Assembly: GCF_018397995.1 (NCBI RefSeq)
Contig: NZ_BBQH01000013.1
Span: forward strand, 45,141-109,140
Direction of reading: 5' to 3'
DNA length: 64,000 bases
Origin: Rhizomonospora bruguierae
GTDB lineage: Bacteria; Actinomycetota; Actinomycetes; Mycobacteriales; Micromonosporaceae
Positions 17,221 through 25,884 of this stretch are shown here, piece by piece. How positions within the stretch are numbered: the first letter of the stretch is position 1; every line of letters starts with the position of its first letter. Made by a program: the position numbers and the translations under genes. Under the pieces are notes generated by a model that did not search any database, was not told the DNA's origin, and was given only the letters and a program-made list of their open reading frames with translations.

Positions 17221-17580
17221 CTTAAGTTACCGCCCATACTTTCGCTCTGAATAATGTCCTATTGCTCATTATCCGATAACACACGGCCATTTGTTACAGT
17301 CCGTTCCCGTCGTGCGACAGAATGCGCTGGCCGGCTAATCCCGAGAGGTCCCAAAATAGCCCCATCCCAGGTGGTGACGGCGCCGCGGGTCCTTAAGCAC
17401 CGTTCGAACACAGTTTCGAACAATCCTTCTTGACGGTGCGGGTCGGCTCGCCGCGACGGGCAGTTGATCTCCTTTGTGTGAATCACAAACGGCGAATGCC
17501 GGAGACGCGTTTGGTGGTCTTGGTGAAGTCCCCGCGTAACCGTATGCCAATCGGGCGGACACATTGTGCCCGGCCGCCCC
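17221..17580. other. AT-richer intergenic stretch beside the IS remnant
   Basis: These 360 bp between the GGDEF-EAL leader and the transposase remnant have clearly lower GC than the neighbours and no frame with coding character. They contain an inverted TTCGAA-N6-TTCGAA (17403-17420) and several ATTATC/GATAAT tracts. This is probably insertion-associated or relic DNA. Confidence 0.5.
17404..17419. promoter_or_regulatory. LexA-box-like sequence in the intergenic stretch
   Basis: TCGAAC-ACAG-TTTCGA matches the mycobacterial-type SOS box TCGAAC-N4-GTTCGA at 11 of 12 defined positions. It lies 375 bp upstream of the GGDEF-EAL start with no nearby start codon, so a regulatory role is uncertain. 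Confidence 0.25.
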
Positions 17581-18510
17581 CAGGGTCATTGCGTAGTTGG
17601 GTAGCTGCTGGTCACGGTGGTGATGAGGTCGTGGGGGCGGCGGTTGGCGCGGCGGGTGGCTCTGGCGATGTTGGTCTCGCCGTTGCCGCGGTGGAATCCG
17701 ATGGCGGTGTTGCGCAGGACTGCTGCGACGGCGGGTCCGTTGCCGGTACGTGCCCGGTGGGCGTCTTCCTGGAAGGTCACGTCGCGGACCCAGTGCAGCC
17801 GGTTCTCGATATGCCATTCCAGGCGGGCCCATTCCTGCAGGTCAGCGGGTTGGGCGTGGGCGGCGGGCAGTGACGCCACCAGATAGACGGTCTCTCGTGT
17901 GCGTTTGCCGGCCACGGTGCGGGAGCGGGTGATCCGGACGGCCTGCTGGGCGTGCGGAACCGCGATGCCGCCGGGAGTTTGGACGGTCAACGCCTTGACG
18001 GTGCGGGTCTCGCGGCGGCCGTGTCTGGTGCGCGATGTTGGTCCCCGACCGGCACCTGCGCCCAGGGCAGCTGCTTGAGCTGGGCGTACAAGGTCGGCTG
18101 GTTGGCCTTGACCGATACGTACGGTGTGCGCCGGCAGCGGCGACGGCTCGGGCGTGGGCGACCTGTGCGTGGAGCGCGTCCGCGACGATCACCACACCCG
18201 CCAGGCTGCCCAACCGGGCCGCGACCTGCTCCAGCAGTGGGGCGAACGCCGGAATTTCGTTCGACATCGCCGCGACTTGGACCTGCGCCAGGACCACACC
18301 GGTCGAGTGTCGTAGGCCGACAGCAGGTGGACCCGCCCCTCGGGCAGGACAGCGCCTCGCACCACCTTGCCGTCAACGGCGATGACCCGCCGCACCAGCG
18401 GCGACGCTGGCAGCCGGGAGCACAGCCAATCGGCCAGGACCGCCGTCAACGTCTCGGCGTCGATGCGGACCAGCAATCGCCACACCGTGGTCAAGACCGG
18501 CACCCGATCG
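17581..18510 (-). mobile_element. ISAs1-family insertion sequence remnant
   Basis: One end seems preserved: CAGGGTCATTGCG at 17581 overlaps the transposase stop codon, as expected for a compact IS terminus. The other end and the transposase N-terminus are missing, and no inverted copy of the terminus is found up to 18780. Together with the frameshifts this is a dead element. It borders the low-GC patch that continues to ~21.4 kb. Confidence 0.75.
17586..18503 (-). pseudogene. Transposase, ISAs1 family, 5'-truncated with three frameshifts
   Basis: Pieces of one DDE transposase can be joined across three frames: ETLTAVLADWL, VIAVDGKVVRGA and VHLLSAYD; then VLAQVQVAAMSNEIPAF and VVIVADALHAQ; then YVSVKANQPTLYAQLKQLPW; then TVQTPGGIAVPHAQQAVRIT, WHIENRLHWVRDVTF and the C-terminus SSYPTTQ. 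Breaks fall near 18309 (a C lost from a GACCAC-type codon pair), 18123 and 18030. About the first 70-100 residues normal for the family are absent upstream of 18503. The catalytic Asp in VDGK and the downstream WHIENRLHW region remain recognisable. It is non-functional. Confidence 0.85.
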
Positions 18511-18778
18511 GTGAACCCGAATCGAGTGATTCATCTGTGATCTTCATCACATTGAATCCTTACGGACGGTTACGGACTGCAGTAGGCCCACTGGTGGATC
18601 GACGATAACGGAGTGCCGCGAACACTTAACGTCACCTCCCGAGCCCAGAGGGTGATGGCGGGGATCATATATCCAAGCCAATCTATGTAACCTCCTGTCG
18701 GCATGGCGATCGTCGTCAAGTCGCTGCGGCTGGCACTGCTGACCGCATCGCTGCCACAGAAACAATGCGGGAGGGCTT
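18511..18778. other. Low-GC intergenic region upstream of the island trio
   Basis: These 268 bp have AT-rich tracts (ATCATATATCC around 18664) and no coding frame. They hold the likely promoter of the three-gene unit that follows, although no clean -35/-10 pair is visible, and end with the ribosome-binding site GGGAGG at 18769-18774. Confidence 0.45.
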
Positions 18779-19768
18779 GTGAAGAAACTCGTGCCGTTGA
18801 GTGCTGCTGGGCTAATACTGGGAACACTGTCGATGGGCGCTGCGCCTGGCACTGCCTATGCCGCGCCGTCGAAGGGTAGCCCGATGGTCGCAAATGTGAC
18901 GATGTTCGCACGTACTCCCGGCAACAAGGCGACGGGCGTGGCGCTGGAGCGCGTTCGTGCGCACGTCGATGACGCGATGAGGCGCAATCAGTTGATATCC
19001 GCTGCCAACCTCGAAGTGTGGGTGGGCGAGGTCGCGGGCAGGCAGTTCACGGCGATCCTGCCGAATGGGAGCAGCCTGAAGAACGCCGGCGTCGTTACCC
19101 AGGCGGGGGTCGACGCGGTTGGGCAAGGCGTGGAGATCGAGGACGCGACGCCCCCTCGGCTGCGCCGCTGCCCGTCGGCCACTTGCAGGGAGTGAGCGGC
19201 AACCGCATTAGTTCAGCGTGCCGGAACATCTGGTTCGATAACCTCGTGCCCGGCGCCGACAGCGACCACGTCTACGACTGCTACGAGAAGTTCCAGCTGT
19301 CGAGCACTCAGTACATCTACAACCGGTACTCGAAGACGACGGTCGGCCAGACAACCCGACAGGCCACTCGGCGTGAAATCCACGAGTTCACCATCCGCTT
19401 CCGGGAAGCTAAGGGATACGCCAGGCTCACTGGTGGCCCCTTCAACTACGGGCCCCTGCCAGGAAGTGCTGACTGTAGAAATCTCGAGTTCTCGTACGGC
19501 GGTGTGAAGATCCCCCTCTCGTCGTGCGACAGCATCCTGAACCTAGCGGGCGGCTCCTACAATCAGAGCGGGACGGTACACCGGGCACGAGCCTAGCCAG
19601 AAGTACATTGATTCGTACGCCCGGTACACGTCCAACGGCAGTGTGCCCGTCTGGTCGGACTACGTGTGGCTCACCATGGGCAGCTGTGGCTCGATTCCCT
19701 GGCTGCCGTGCTATAACACGAACAACGACTGGAACGAGCTCTGGACCGACGGGCTGTGGTCCAGATAA
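18779..19768 (+). pseudogene. Secreted protein of unknown function with two compensating frameshifts
   Basis: GTG 18779 follows GGGAGG and opens a signal peptide (MKKLVPLSAAGLILG, cleavage near AYA-APS). The first frame runs to ~19155, where a C5 run (one C short) throws it into a stop at 19195. The middle ~140 codons read well in another frame (ACRNIWFDNLVPGADSDHVY; HEFTIRFREAKGYARL). Near 19573 an extra base restores the first frame, which continues as YTGHEPSQKYIDSYARYTSN and LPCYNTNNDWNELWTDG to TAA 19766-19768. The sum is exactly 330 codons. The product would be a ~300-residue exported protein with six or more cysteines. It is either a recent pseudogene or two base-call errors; the stop overlaps the next ATG by one base. 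No family recognised. Confidence 0.7.
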
Positions 19769-20970
19769 TGCGCCGCCGGGGTCGCTCCCTCCCGGAACGG
19801 CCCCGGCGTTCTCCCGCACTGGCATCCGTGCTCGCAGGGCTGGCGCTATCCCTTGTCTCATGCACATCGACCGCAGCCACCTCGTCAACGACACCATCGC
19901 CGGTGTCCGTTGGACCTTCGCCCGGTGCAGCCACCGATCCGGATGCCGCTTGCGCCTACCCGCCGACCAGATACGAGCAGTGGTGCCACACTGTTACGGC
20001 CTCGAACAAGAAGTTCCGATACCTGTTGTTCAGGTCTACGCCTGCAACGCCCAACACCATGATCTTCGACGGCGGCGGCCCAGGTGTGTCAAACCTCTCC
20101 GGCATCACTGCCGGCTTCGAGGAGGTGGCAAAGGATGCCCAAACTCGCGGCTACAACGTTCTCGTCATAGACGAGCCGTGGGTGGTTGCGCCGTACGAAT
20201 CAAGATGTCGATCCGCCATGGCGTCTTTCTATCGCGAATCCATTCAGCGTTATCCGCATTTAGCCTCTGCTCGCACCGTCGCGGCCACACGCCAGAACTG
20301 TCTGGTTGAAAACGATTCGGCCGTGCTGACAGCCGAGGACTATCGCGCCGCTGTTGACAAGATTGAACACGCGGAGAAGGTGAGTGTAGCCCGGCTGGAG
20401 GGCTACTCCTTCGCTTCGGTCAGAGCCGCCTACCTCGGTTCGGTGCGTCCACACATGGTGGTGGCCGTCAGCTCGCCGTTCCCTGTAGGGGCCAGCGCGG
20501 CTGACTTCTACTCGACGGTGGGCGCCAACGGCTCGGTGCCGGACATTACAGCAAGTGGTGGGCTGACAGCAGATTCGGCGGTTGCCTACTACCTGAGCAC
20601 GGGGACGCCTCCCGGCGGCATGGACGCTGTAACTGCCGCACGAGCCCTATGGCAGGTCAACAGCGAGGGAGACATGTCCCTGTCCCGGGTCGGCTACTAC
20701 TCCGAGATCTGCTCCGTGTTCACGCGGTGGCCCAACCTGCTCGGTGCCGTACGCAAGGCCGGTTCCGCCGTGGCGGCTCTTGCCGCACTGCACGCGCCTT
20801 GCGCTGGGGAACAGCCAACGATACTGAAGCTCCCCCGGAAGATATGCTTCGCCGTCTTGCAGCACGACCCGAACTCACCCTGGGTGCCGTCACCTGTCAC
20901 CCGCCGAGCGCACATTAATATCGTCGCTAACGGGCAACACGGGAAGGTGGCCATTCCGGCATGTCCATGA
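19768..20970 (+). CDS. Lipoprotein with alpha/beta-hydrolase-like fold
   Basis: A 400-residue protein. ATG 19768 overlaps the upstream TAA (TAATG), giving a signal peptide with lipobox LSLVSC, so it is probably lipidated and surface-exposed. The body resembles TAP-type alpha/beta hydrolases: oxyanion segment MIFDGGGPGVSNL, strand NVLVIDEPW, and nucleophile elbow LEGYSFASVRAAYLG, with GxSxA in place of the usual GxSxG. A C-terminal His (NGQHGKVAIP) is possibly catalytic. Codon use is laxer than elsewhere, including a rare TTA (in YPHLAS), consistent with recent acquisition. Peptidase or esterase activity is inferred only. Confidence 0.78.
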   Translation: MRRRGRSLPERPRRSPALASVLAGLALSLVSCTSTAATSSTTPSPVSVGPSPGAATDPDAACAYPPTRYEQWCHTVTASNKKFRYLLFRSTPATPNTMIFDGGGPGVSNLSGITAGFEEVAKDAQTRGYNVLVIDEPWVVAPYESRCRSAMASFYRESIQRYPHLASARTVAATRQNCLVENDSAVLTAEDYRAAVDKIEHAEKVSVARLEGYSFASVRAAYLGSVRPHMVVAVSSPFPVGASAADFYSTVGANGSVPDITASGGLTADSAVAYYLSTGTPPGGMDAVTAARALWQVNSEGDMSLSRVGYYSEICSVFTRWPNLLGAVRKAGSAVAALAALHAPCAGEQPTILKLPRKICFAVLQHDPNSPWVPSPVTRRAHINIVANGQHGKVAIPACP

Positions 20971-21389
20971 TCAATGATCAGCTACCCACGCAGCTTCGCC
21001 GTCCACGCTTGTGGTGGTGGCTGGTGGTTGCCGGGTCCCTTTTGTACGTCCTGGCGATGGTGAGCTACTACCTCTTGCTGTGGCTACCGATCAACAGCCG
21101 CCTCGCGCCGCTCATCCTAGACATCGTGCTCTTGGCCTTGGCGGCCTTTGCGGCTAGCCGAGACATCGCAGCGGCTCGTGCGCGTAGGCCGCTGCAACCT
21201 GCGGAAGGACTGGCCGTCGCGGCAACGGGCCTTCTGATGCTGCTGTGGCTCGCAGGATGGTTACTGCTACCCGTACTACCTAGAGAGGGCGTCATCGTCC
21301 TAAAACTACTGATCGTCATCCCGATTGTGCCCGTGGTCGCGCTCGCCGTGCTGGGAACGACGCTATTCAGGCGCTCCGGTCGTTCCTAG
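20961..21389 (+). CDS. Small four-helix membrane protein
   Basis: A 142-residue protein with four predicted helices (WWWLVVAGSLLYVLAMVSYYL; LILDIVLLALAAFAA; LAVAATGLLMLLWLAGWLLL; LLIVIPIVPVVALAVLG) and short basic loops. The start ATG 20961 overlaps the lipoprotein gene by 10 nt; the second ATG (20967) would give a standard 4-nt ATGA overlap. Translational coupling to the lipoprotein is clear in either case. It contains TTA and CTA leucine codons, rare in this genome. No family recognised; probably a membrane partner of the secreted trio. Confidence 0.72.
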   Translation: MSMINDQLPTQLRRPRLWWWLVVAGSLLYVLAMVSYYLLLWLPINSRLAPLILDIVLLALAAFAASRDIAAARARRPLQPAEGLAVAATGLLMLLWLAGWLLLPVLPREGVIVLKLLIVIPIVPVVALAVLGTTLFRRSGRS

Positions 21390-21455
21390 TAGTTTGGCCG
21401 CCCCCGCCCGCCCCGTCGACAAACATCATCCGATCGGCACGGATAGGCTGTCCAC

Positions 21456-21974
21456 GTGACGGACACAGAGCACCGGGCCGGCCCGCCCGTGGCGCCGGCG
21501 CTGACCCACGTGGACCCGGCGGGCGCGGCGCGGATGGTCGACGTCTCCGGCAAGGAGGTGACCGTCCGGGAGGCCGTGGCCGCCGGGCTGCTCGTGACCA
21601 CCCCGGAGGTGGTCGACCTGCTGCTGCGGGACGGGCTGCCCAAGGGCGACGCGCTCGCCGTGGCCCGGGTCGCCGGGATCATGGGCGCCAAGCGCACCCC
21701 GGACCTCATCCCGCTGTGCCACCCCATCGCGCTGCACGGCGTCCGCCTGGAACTGGACCCGTCGGGCGGCGAGGTGGAGATCACCGCGACCGTGCGCACG
21801 GCGGACCGGACCGGCGTGGAGATGGAGGCCCTGACGGCCGTGGCCTGCGCGGGGCTGACCCTGATCGACATGGTGAAGACGGTCGACCCGGCGGCCTCCC
21901 TGGAGGGGGTCCGGGTGCTGCGCAAGACCGGCGGAAAGACCGGCGACTGGACGCGCCCCGCGGACCGCCCGTGA
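21456..21974 (+). CDS. moaC: Cyclic pyranopterin monophosphate synthase
   Basis: A 172-residue MoaC converting 3',8-cH2GTP (the MoaA product) to cPMP, the second step of molybdenum cofactor synthesis. Signatures in order: LTHVDPAGAARMVDVSGK, AGIMGAKRTPDLIPLCHP (with the conserved CHP), GVEMEALTAVACAGLTLIDM and VLRKTGGKTGDW. It starts at GTG 21456 with no strong ribosome-binding site, perhaps leaderless. Its TGA overlaps a GTG that begins the 89-bp tandem repeat. It heads moaC-mog-moeA-moaE. Confidence 0.96.
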   Translation: MTDTEHRAGPPVAPALTHVDPAGAARMVDVSGKEVTVREAVAAGLLVTTPEVVDLLLRDGLPKGDALAVARVAGIMGAKRTPDLIPLCHPIALHGVRLELDPSGGEVEITATVRTADRTGVEMEALTAVACAGLTLIDMVKTVDPAASLEGVRVLRKTGGKTGDWTRPADRP

Positions 21975-22148
21975 GCGCGAGGAGCGCCCGGAGCGCGCTG
22001 GGCCGCAGGATCGGCGGTTGCGCAGGAAGCACCGCAGTCGTGAACGAAAGGTCAACTCTGTGAGCGCGAGGAGCGCCCGGAGCGCGCTGGGCCGCAGGAT
22101 CGGCGGTTGCGCAGGAAGCACCGCAGTCGTGAACGAAAGGTCAACTCC
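21971..22148 (+). repeat. 89-bp perfect tandem duplication at the moaC-mog junction
   Basis: Units 21971-22059 and 22060-22148 are identical except for the last base (T/C). Each begins GTGAGCGCGAGGAGC and ends with GAACGAAAGG plus a short spacer just before a GTG. Each unit can encode a 30-residue peptide from its own GTG to a TGA overlapping the next GTG. The second unit supplies the ribosome-binding site for mog at 22149. Confidence 0.97.
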
Positions 22149-22640
22149 GTGAGGGCGATCGTGGCGCGGGTGGTCGTCGCCTCGAACCGGGCCGCCGCCG
22201 GGGTGTACGCGGACACCAGCGGACCCCTGCTCGTGGCCGGGCTGCGGGCACTCGGCTGCGAGGTCGGCGACCCGGTCGTGGTGCCGGACGGCGACCCGGT
22301 CGCCGAGGCGATCGGCCGGGCGGTCGACGAGGGCGCCGACGTGGTCCTCACCAGCGGCGGTACCGGCGTGACCCCCACCGACCGGACCCCGCAGGTGACC
22401 CGGGCGCTGCTCGACTACGAGGTGCCCGGCATTGCGGAGGCCATCCGGGCGCACAGCCTGGGGAGGGTGCCGACCGCGGCGCTGTCCCGCGGGCTGGCCG
22501 GCGTGGTCGGCCGCACGCTGGTCGTGAACCTGCCCGGGTCGACGGGCGGCGCCAAGGACGGCCTCGCCGTGCTCGGCCCGATCCTGGCCCACGCCGTCGA
22601 CCAGCTCCGCGGCGGCGACCACCGACGCCCGCCGGGTTGA
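22149..22640 (+). CDS. mog: Molybdopterin adenylyltransferase (MogA/MoaB family)
   Basis: A 163-residue MoCF-biosynthesis-domain protein that adenylylates molybdopterin before molybdate insertion. Motifs: VVVASNRAAAGVYADTSGP at the N-terminus, DVVLTSGGTGVTPTDRTP as the MPT-binding loop, and VVNLPGSTGGAKDGL near the end. GTG 22149 is preceded by GAAAGG supplied by the second copy of the 89-bp repeat; the longer in-frame start at 22107 lies inside the repeat and was rejected. Confidence 0.93.
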   Translation: MRAIVARVVVASNRAAAGVYADTSGPLLVAGLRALGCEVGDPVVVPDGDPVAEAIGRAVDEGADVVLTSGGTGVTPTDRTPQVTRALLDYEVPGIAEAIRAHSLGRVPTAALSRGLAGVVGRTLVVNLPGSTGGAKDGLAVLGPILAHAVDQLRGGDHRRPPG

Positions 22641-22725
22641 CGGCCCGGCCACGAGGTCGTCGAGGCGCCGCGGTGAGGCAGCCGTGGGCCGGGGGCGCGG
22701 AACCCAAGAGCGTTAGGCTCCTCCA

Positions 22726-24021
22726 GTGATGACCGAGACCGTGCCGACCGAGACCGTGCCAGCCGCGCAGCCGACCGACTGGGCGTCCGCCCGCGCGCTG
22801 GTGCACACCGCGGGGCTGGCCGCCGTGCCGCCGCCGGTCCCGGTGCCGCTCGCCGAGGCGGACGGGCACACGCTCGGCGCCCCGCTGGTCACACTGACCG
22901 CGCTGCCGCCGTTCCCCACCTCCAGCGTGGACGGTTGGGCCGTGCGCGGAGCGGGGCCGTGGCGTCCGGTCGGGCGGGTCCTGGCCGGGGGTACCCCGGC
23001 GCCGATGACCGAGGACGGCACCGCCGTCGAGATCGCCACCGGGGCGATGGTCCCGGCGGGTGCCGCCGCGGTGATCCGCGTGGAGGAGACCGGGCGGACC
23101 GGGGACGGCCTGGTCACCGGGGTACCGCGGGAGCATCGCGAGTGGCGGGTGCCCGGCGAGGAGGCGGCCGGGGGCGAGGAGTTGCTGCCCGCCGGTACGC
23201 CCGTGACGCCCGGTGTGATCGGGCTCGCGGCGAGTTGCGGGTACGACCAGTTGCCGGTGCGGCGCGGGCCGGGCGCTGCGCTGCTCATCTTCGGGGACGA
23301 GTTGCTCACGCGGGGCGCGCCCGGCGGGGGCCGGGTCCGCGACGCGCTCGGACCGCAGGTGCCCGGCTGGCTGCGGCGCCTGGGCGCGGCGGGCACCATC
23401 CCGGTGGTCGGACCGGTCGAGGACACGCTGGACGCGCACGTCACCGCGCTGCACACCGCCCTGGACGGGGGCGCCGAACTGGTCTGCACCACCGGCGGCA
23501 CCATGCACGGGCCCGTGGACCACCTGCACCCGGCACTGGCCGAGGTCGGCGCCCGCTACCTGGTCAACACCGTGGCGGTGCGGCCCGGGTTCCCGATGCT
23601 GCTGGCCGCCGTGCCCGGCCCGGATGGGCGGGACCGGTTCGTCGCCGGCCTGCCCGGCAACCCGCAGTCCGCCGTGATCGCGCTGGTCTCGCTGGTGGCG
23701 CCGCTGCTCGCCGGGTTGCACGGCCGGCCGCTGCCGGCGCTGCCGACCGTCACGCTCGCCGCGCCGCTGCCGGGGCGCGGCAACCAGACGCACCTGGCGC
23801 TGGTCCGGGTGGACGCGGAAGGGCTCGCGCACCCGCTCGGGCACGCCGGCTCCGCGATGTTGCGCGGGTTGGCCCAGGCGACCGGGTTCGCGGTGATCGC
23901 GCCGGGCACGGTGGGCTCGCCCGGCGACCGGGTCCCGCTCGTCCCGCTGCCGGCGCTCACCACCGAGGTGCTCGACGGCGCCGCCAAGCTCGCCGCGGAC
24001 GGGGCGGGGGGCCGGCCATGA
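22726..24021 (+). CDS. moeA: Molybdopterin molybdotransferase
   Basis: A 431-residue MoeA, which inserts molybdate into adenylylated molybdopterin. It has the four-domain pattern: PPFPTSSVDGWAVRG (domain I/III), EIATGAMVPAGAAAVIRVEE, the MoCF domain with LLIFGDELLTRG and ELVCTTGGTMHGPVDHL, FVAGLPGNPQSAVIAL, and a beta-rich C-terminal domain. GTG 22726 and ATG 22729 are adjacent candidate starts. Its stop overlaps the moaE ATG by 4 nt. The sequence before the MoCF domain is somewhat divergent, but key motifs are present. Confidence 0.93.
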   Translation: MMTETVPTETVPAAQPTDWASARALVHTAGLAAVPPPVPVPLAEADGHTLGAPLVTLTALPPFPTSSVDGWAVRGAGPWRPVGRVLAGGTPAPMTEDGTAVEIATGAMVPAGAAAVIRVEETGRTGDGLVTGVPREHREWRVPGEEAAGGEELLPAGTPVTPGVIGLAASCGYDQLPVRRGPGAALLIFGDELLTRGAPGGGRVRDALGPQVPGWLRRLGAAGTIPVVGPVEDTLDAHVTALHTALDGGAELVCTTGGTMHGPVDHLHPALAEVGARYLVNTVAVRPGFPMLLAAVPGPDGRDRFVAGLPGNPQSAVIALVSLVAPLLAGLHGRPLPALPTVTLAAPLPGRGNQTHLALVRVDAEGLAHPLGHAGSAMLRGLAQATGFAVIAPGTVGSPGDRVPLVPLPALTTEVLDGAAKLAADGAGGRP

Positions 24022-24425
24022 TCACGGTGACCAGCGAGCCGCTGGACGTGGCGGCGCACGAGGGCGCGGTTGGCGACCTCCGGGCCGGGGCGACGGTGTC
24101 CTTCGCGGGGGTGGTGCGCGACCACGACCACGGGCGGTCGGTGACGCTGCTGGAGTACGAGGCGCACCCCAGCGCCGAGGAGGTTCTCCGCGAGGTCGCG
24201 GCGGAGATCGCCGCCGACCCGGAGGTCTACGCCGTCGCGGTGTCGCACCGGGTCGGCACGCTCCGGATCGGGGACGTGGCGCTCGCGGCGGCGGTCAGCA
24301 CGGCGCACCGGGCGGCGGCGTTCGCGGCGTGCGCCCGCCTGGTCGACGAGGTCAAGAAGCGGCTGCCGGTGTGGAAGCGGCAGGTCTTCGCGGACGGCAC
24401 CGAGGAGTGGGTCAACTGCCCCTGA
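24018..24425 (+). CDS. moaE: Molybdopterin synthase large subunit
   Basis: A 135-residue MoaE, which with thiocarboxylated MoaD converts cPMP to molybdopterin. Features: ATVSFAGVVRDHDHGRSV, LLEYEAHPSAEEVL, SHRVGTLRIGDVALAAAVS, and the catalytic-lysine region DEVKKRLPVWKRQVFADG. ATG 24018 overlaps moeA (ATGA). Its partner MoaD is encoded 13 kb away at 37291. The 3' end overlaps the convergent GT87 gene by 14 bp. Confidence 0.95.
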   Translation: MITVTSEPLDVAAHEGAVGDLRAGATVSFAGVVRDHDHGRSVTLLEYEAHPSAEEVLREVAAEIAADPEVYAVAVSHRVGTLRIGDVALAAAVSTAHRAAAFAACARLVDEVKKRLPVWKRQVFADGTEEWVNCP

Positions 24426-25884
24426 CGGCGTCCACCCGGGGGCGCGGCCGGGCGAGTGCCGCCGCGGGCGGCTCGGCCGGGAACGCCGGGTCGGCGCCGG
24501 GGCGCCACGGCAGGGCGGCGACCACCAGGATCAGCGCCAGCGCGAACGAGCTCTCCGCCAGCGCGCCGAGGGCCCCGTCCGTGTAGTGCGAGACCCCCTC
24601 CGAGAGCTTGTGCTCGAACGGCCAGATCGGGGAGATCAGGAACAGCGCGTACAGCCCGATGGCGGCGGACGCGTGGCGCAGCCCGGTCAGCGCCGGGAAC
24701 CAGATGGGGGCCCGGGGCGCGCTCAGCCCCGGCAGCAGGGGCCGGCCCGGGCGCAGCGTGACCGGGATGTGGCTGGCGGCGCGCCGGCGTAGGGCGCCGT
24801 CGACCAGCACCAGCACCGCCGGGATCACGTACACCAGGTGGTGGGTCCAGGAGATCGGGCTGACCACGTTGGAGGTCAGCCCGACCAGGGTGAACGCGGC
24901 GAGTTCGTCGCCGTCCCGGTGCGAGTTGGCCGCCCGGGACAGCCCGACGGCCAGGATGACCAGCGCGAACGTGATCCAGACCAGGGTTGGTGCGGCATCC
25001 GCGTTGTACAGGCGGGCCAGCAGGCCGGTGAGCGCCTGGTTCGGGGTGGCGTCCGCGGCACCGACCCGCTCGGTCTGCCAGAGCACACTGCCCCAGTAGC
25101 CGGCCGAGTCGCGCCACGAGATCAGGAACGTGCCGGCGGTGACCGCGGCGGCGGTACCGGCGGCCGTCACGGCGGCCCGCCACTGCCGGGTGATCAGGAA
25201 GTACAGGATGAACAGGCCCGGCGTCAGCTTGACCGCCGAGGCCAGCCCGACACCCACCCCGGCCCAGGCGCCGCTGTACCAGAGGGCGCGCAGCGCCGAG
25301 GGGCGGGAACCCGCCGGGCGGGCGGGCGCGCCGGCGGCGCGGGCACGCCGGCGCAGCGCCAGCAGGTCCGCGAAGACCAGCGCGAACAGCAGCAGGTTGA
25401 CCTGGCCGTAGCCGAGCGTCTCCCGGCCCGGCTCAAGCGCGGCGGCCAGCGGCACGGCGAGCGCCACCGTGAACCAGCGCGGCCAGCCGTACCGGTCGGC
25501 GACCGGCACCAGCAGCACCGCCAGCACGGCGGCCAGCGCGACCAGGCCGAGGACCACGTTGGTCCACGCGGCGGCGGTGGTCGGCAGCAGCGCCATCGGG
25601 GCCATCACGACCGCGGCGAACGGCGGGTACGTGAAGCCGAGCGGGACGTCCGGCGACACGTACTGGTAGAGGTCGCCGCCGTGGACCCACCACACCATCG
25701 CGCCGTGGTAGATCTTCATGTCGAAGAAGCCGTACGGGCGGCCGAACGCGCCCACCGCGAGCCAGGCCGCGTACGCGGCGAGGGCGACCGCCGCCACCCG
25801 CAGAACCGTCCAGCCGGTGACGCCGCGCCACAGGCGCCGGTCCAGGATCCGCCGGTCGAGACGTCCCGTGCCGGTCGCCGGCAT
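24412..25884 (-). CDS. GT87 (DUF2029) polyprenyl-phosphomannose-dependent mannosyltransferase-like protein
   Basis: A 490-residue protein with ~11 helices. It shows the GT87 hallmarks: FDMKIYHGAMVWWVHG with its acidic residue in the first periplasmic loop, GFTYPPFAAVVMAPMALL, LGYGQVNLLLFALVFADLL, TPNQALTGLLARL and SPISWTHHLVYVIPA. These match the PimE/Rv2181 group of alpha-1,2-mannosyltransferases acting on lipid-linked glycans outside the membrane (family knowledge). ATG 25884 was chosen over an upstream in-frame extension because the N-terminus then fits the family. The exact glycan (PIM, LAM or another) cannot be told. Confidence 0.9.
   Translation of the reverse strand: MPATGTGRLDRRILDRRLWRGVTGWTVLRVAAVALAAYAAWLAVGAFGRPYGFFDMKIYHGAMVWWVHGGDLYQYVSPDVPLGFTYPPFAAVVMAPMALLPTTAAAWTNVVLGLVALAAVLAVLLVPVADRYGWPRWFTVALAVPLAAALEPGRETLGYGQVNLLLFALVFADLLALRRRARAAGAPARPAGSRPSALRALWYSGAWAGVGVGLASAVKLTPGLFILYFLITRQWRAAVTAAGTAAAVTAGTFLISWRDSAGYWGSVLWQTERVGAADATPNQALTGLLARLYNADAAPTLVWITFALVILAVGLSRAANSHRDGDELAAFTLVGLTSNVVSPISWTHHLVYVIPAVLVLVDGALRRRAASHIPVTLRPGRPLLPGLSAPRAPIWFPALTGLRHASAAIGLYALFLISPIWPFEHKLSEGVSHYTDGALGALAESSFALALILVVAALPWRPGADPAFPAEPPAAALARPRPRVDAVRGS

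Noticed and set aside
17259..17564. 101-codon minus-strand frame in the low-GC gap
   Set aside because: No third-position G/C bias, no ribosome-binding site, and no protein-like pattern.
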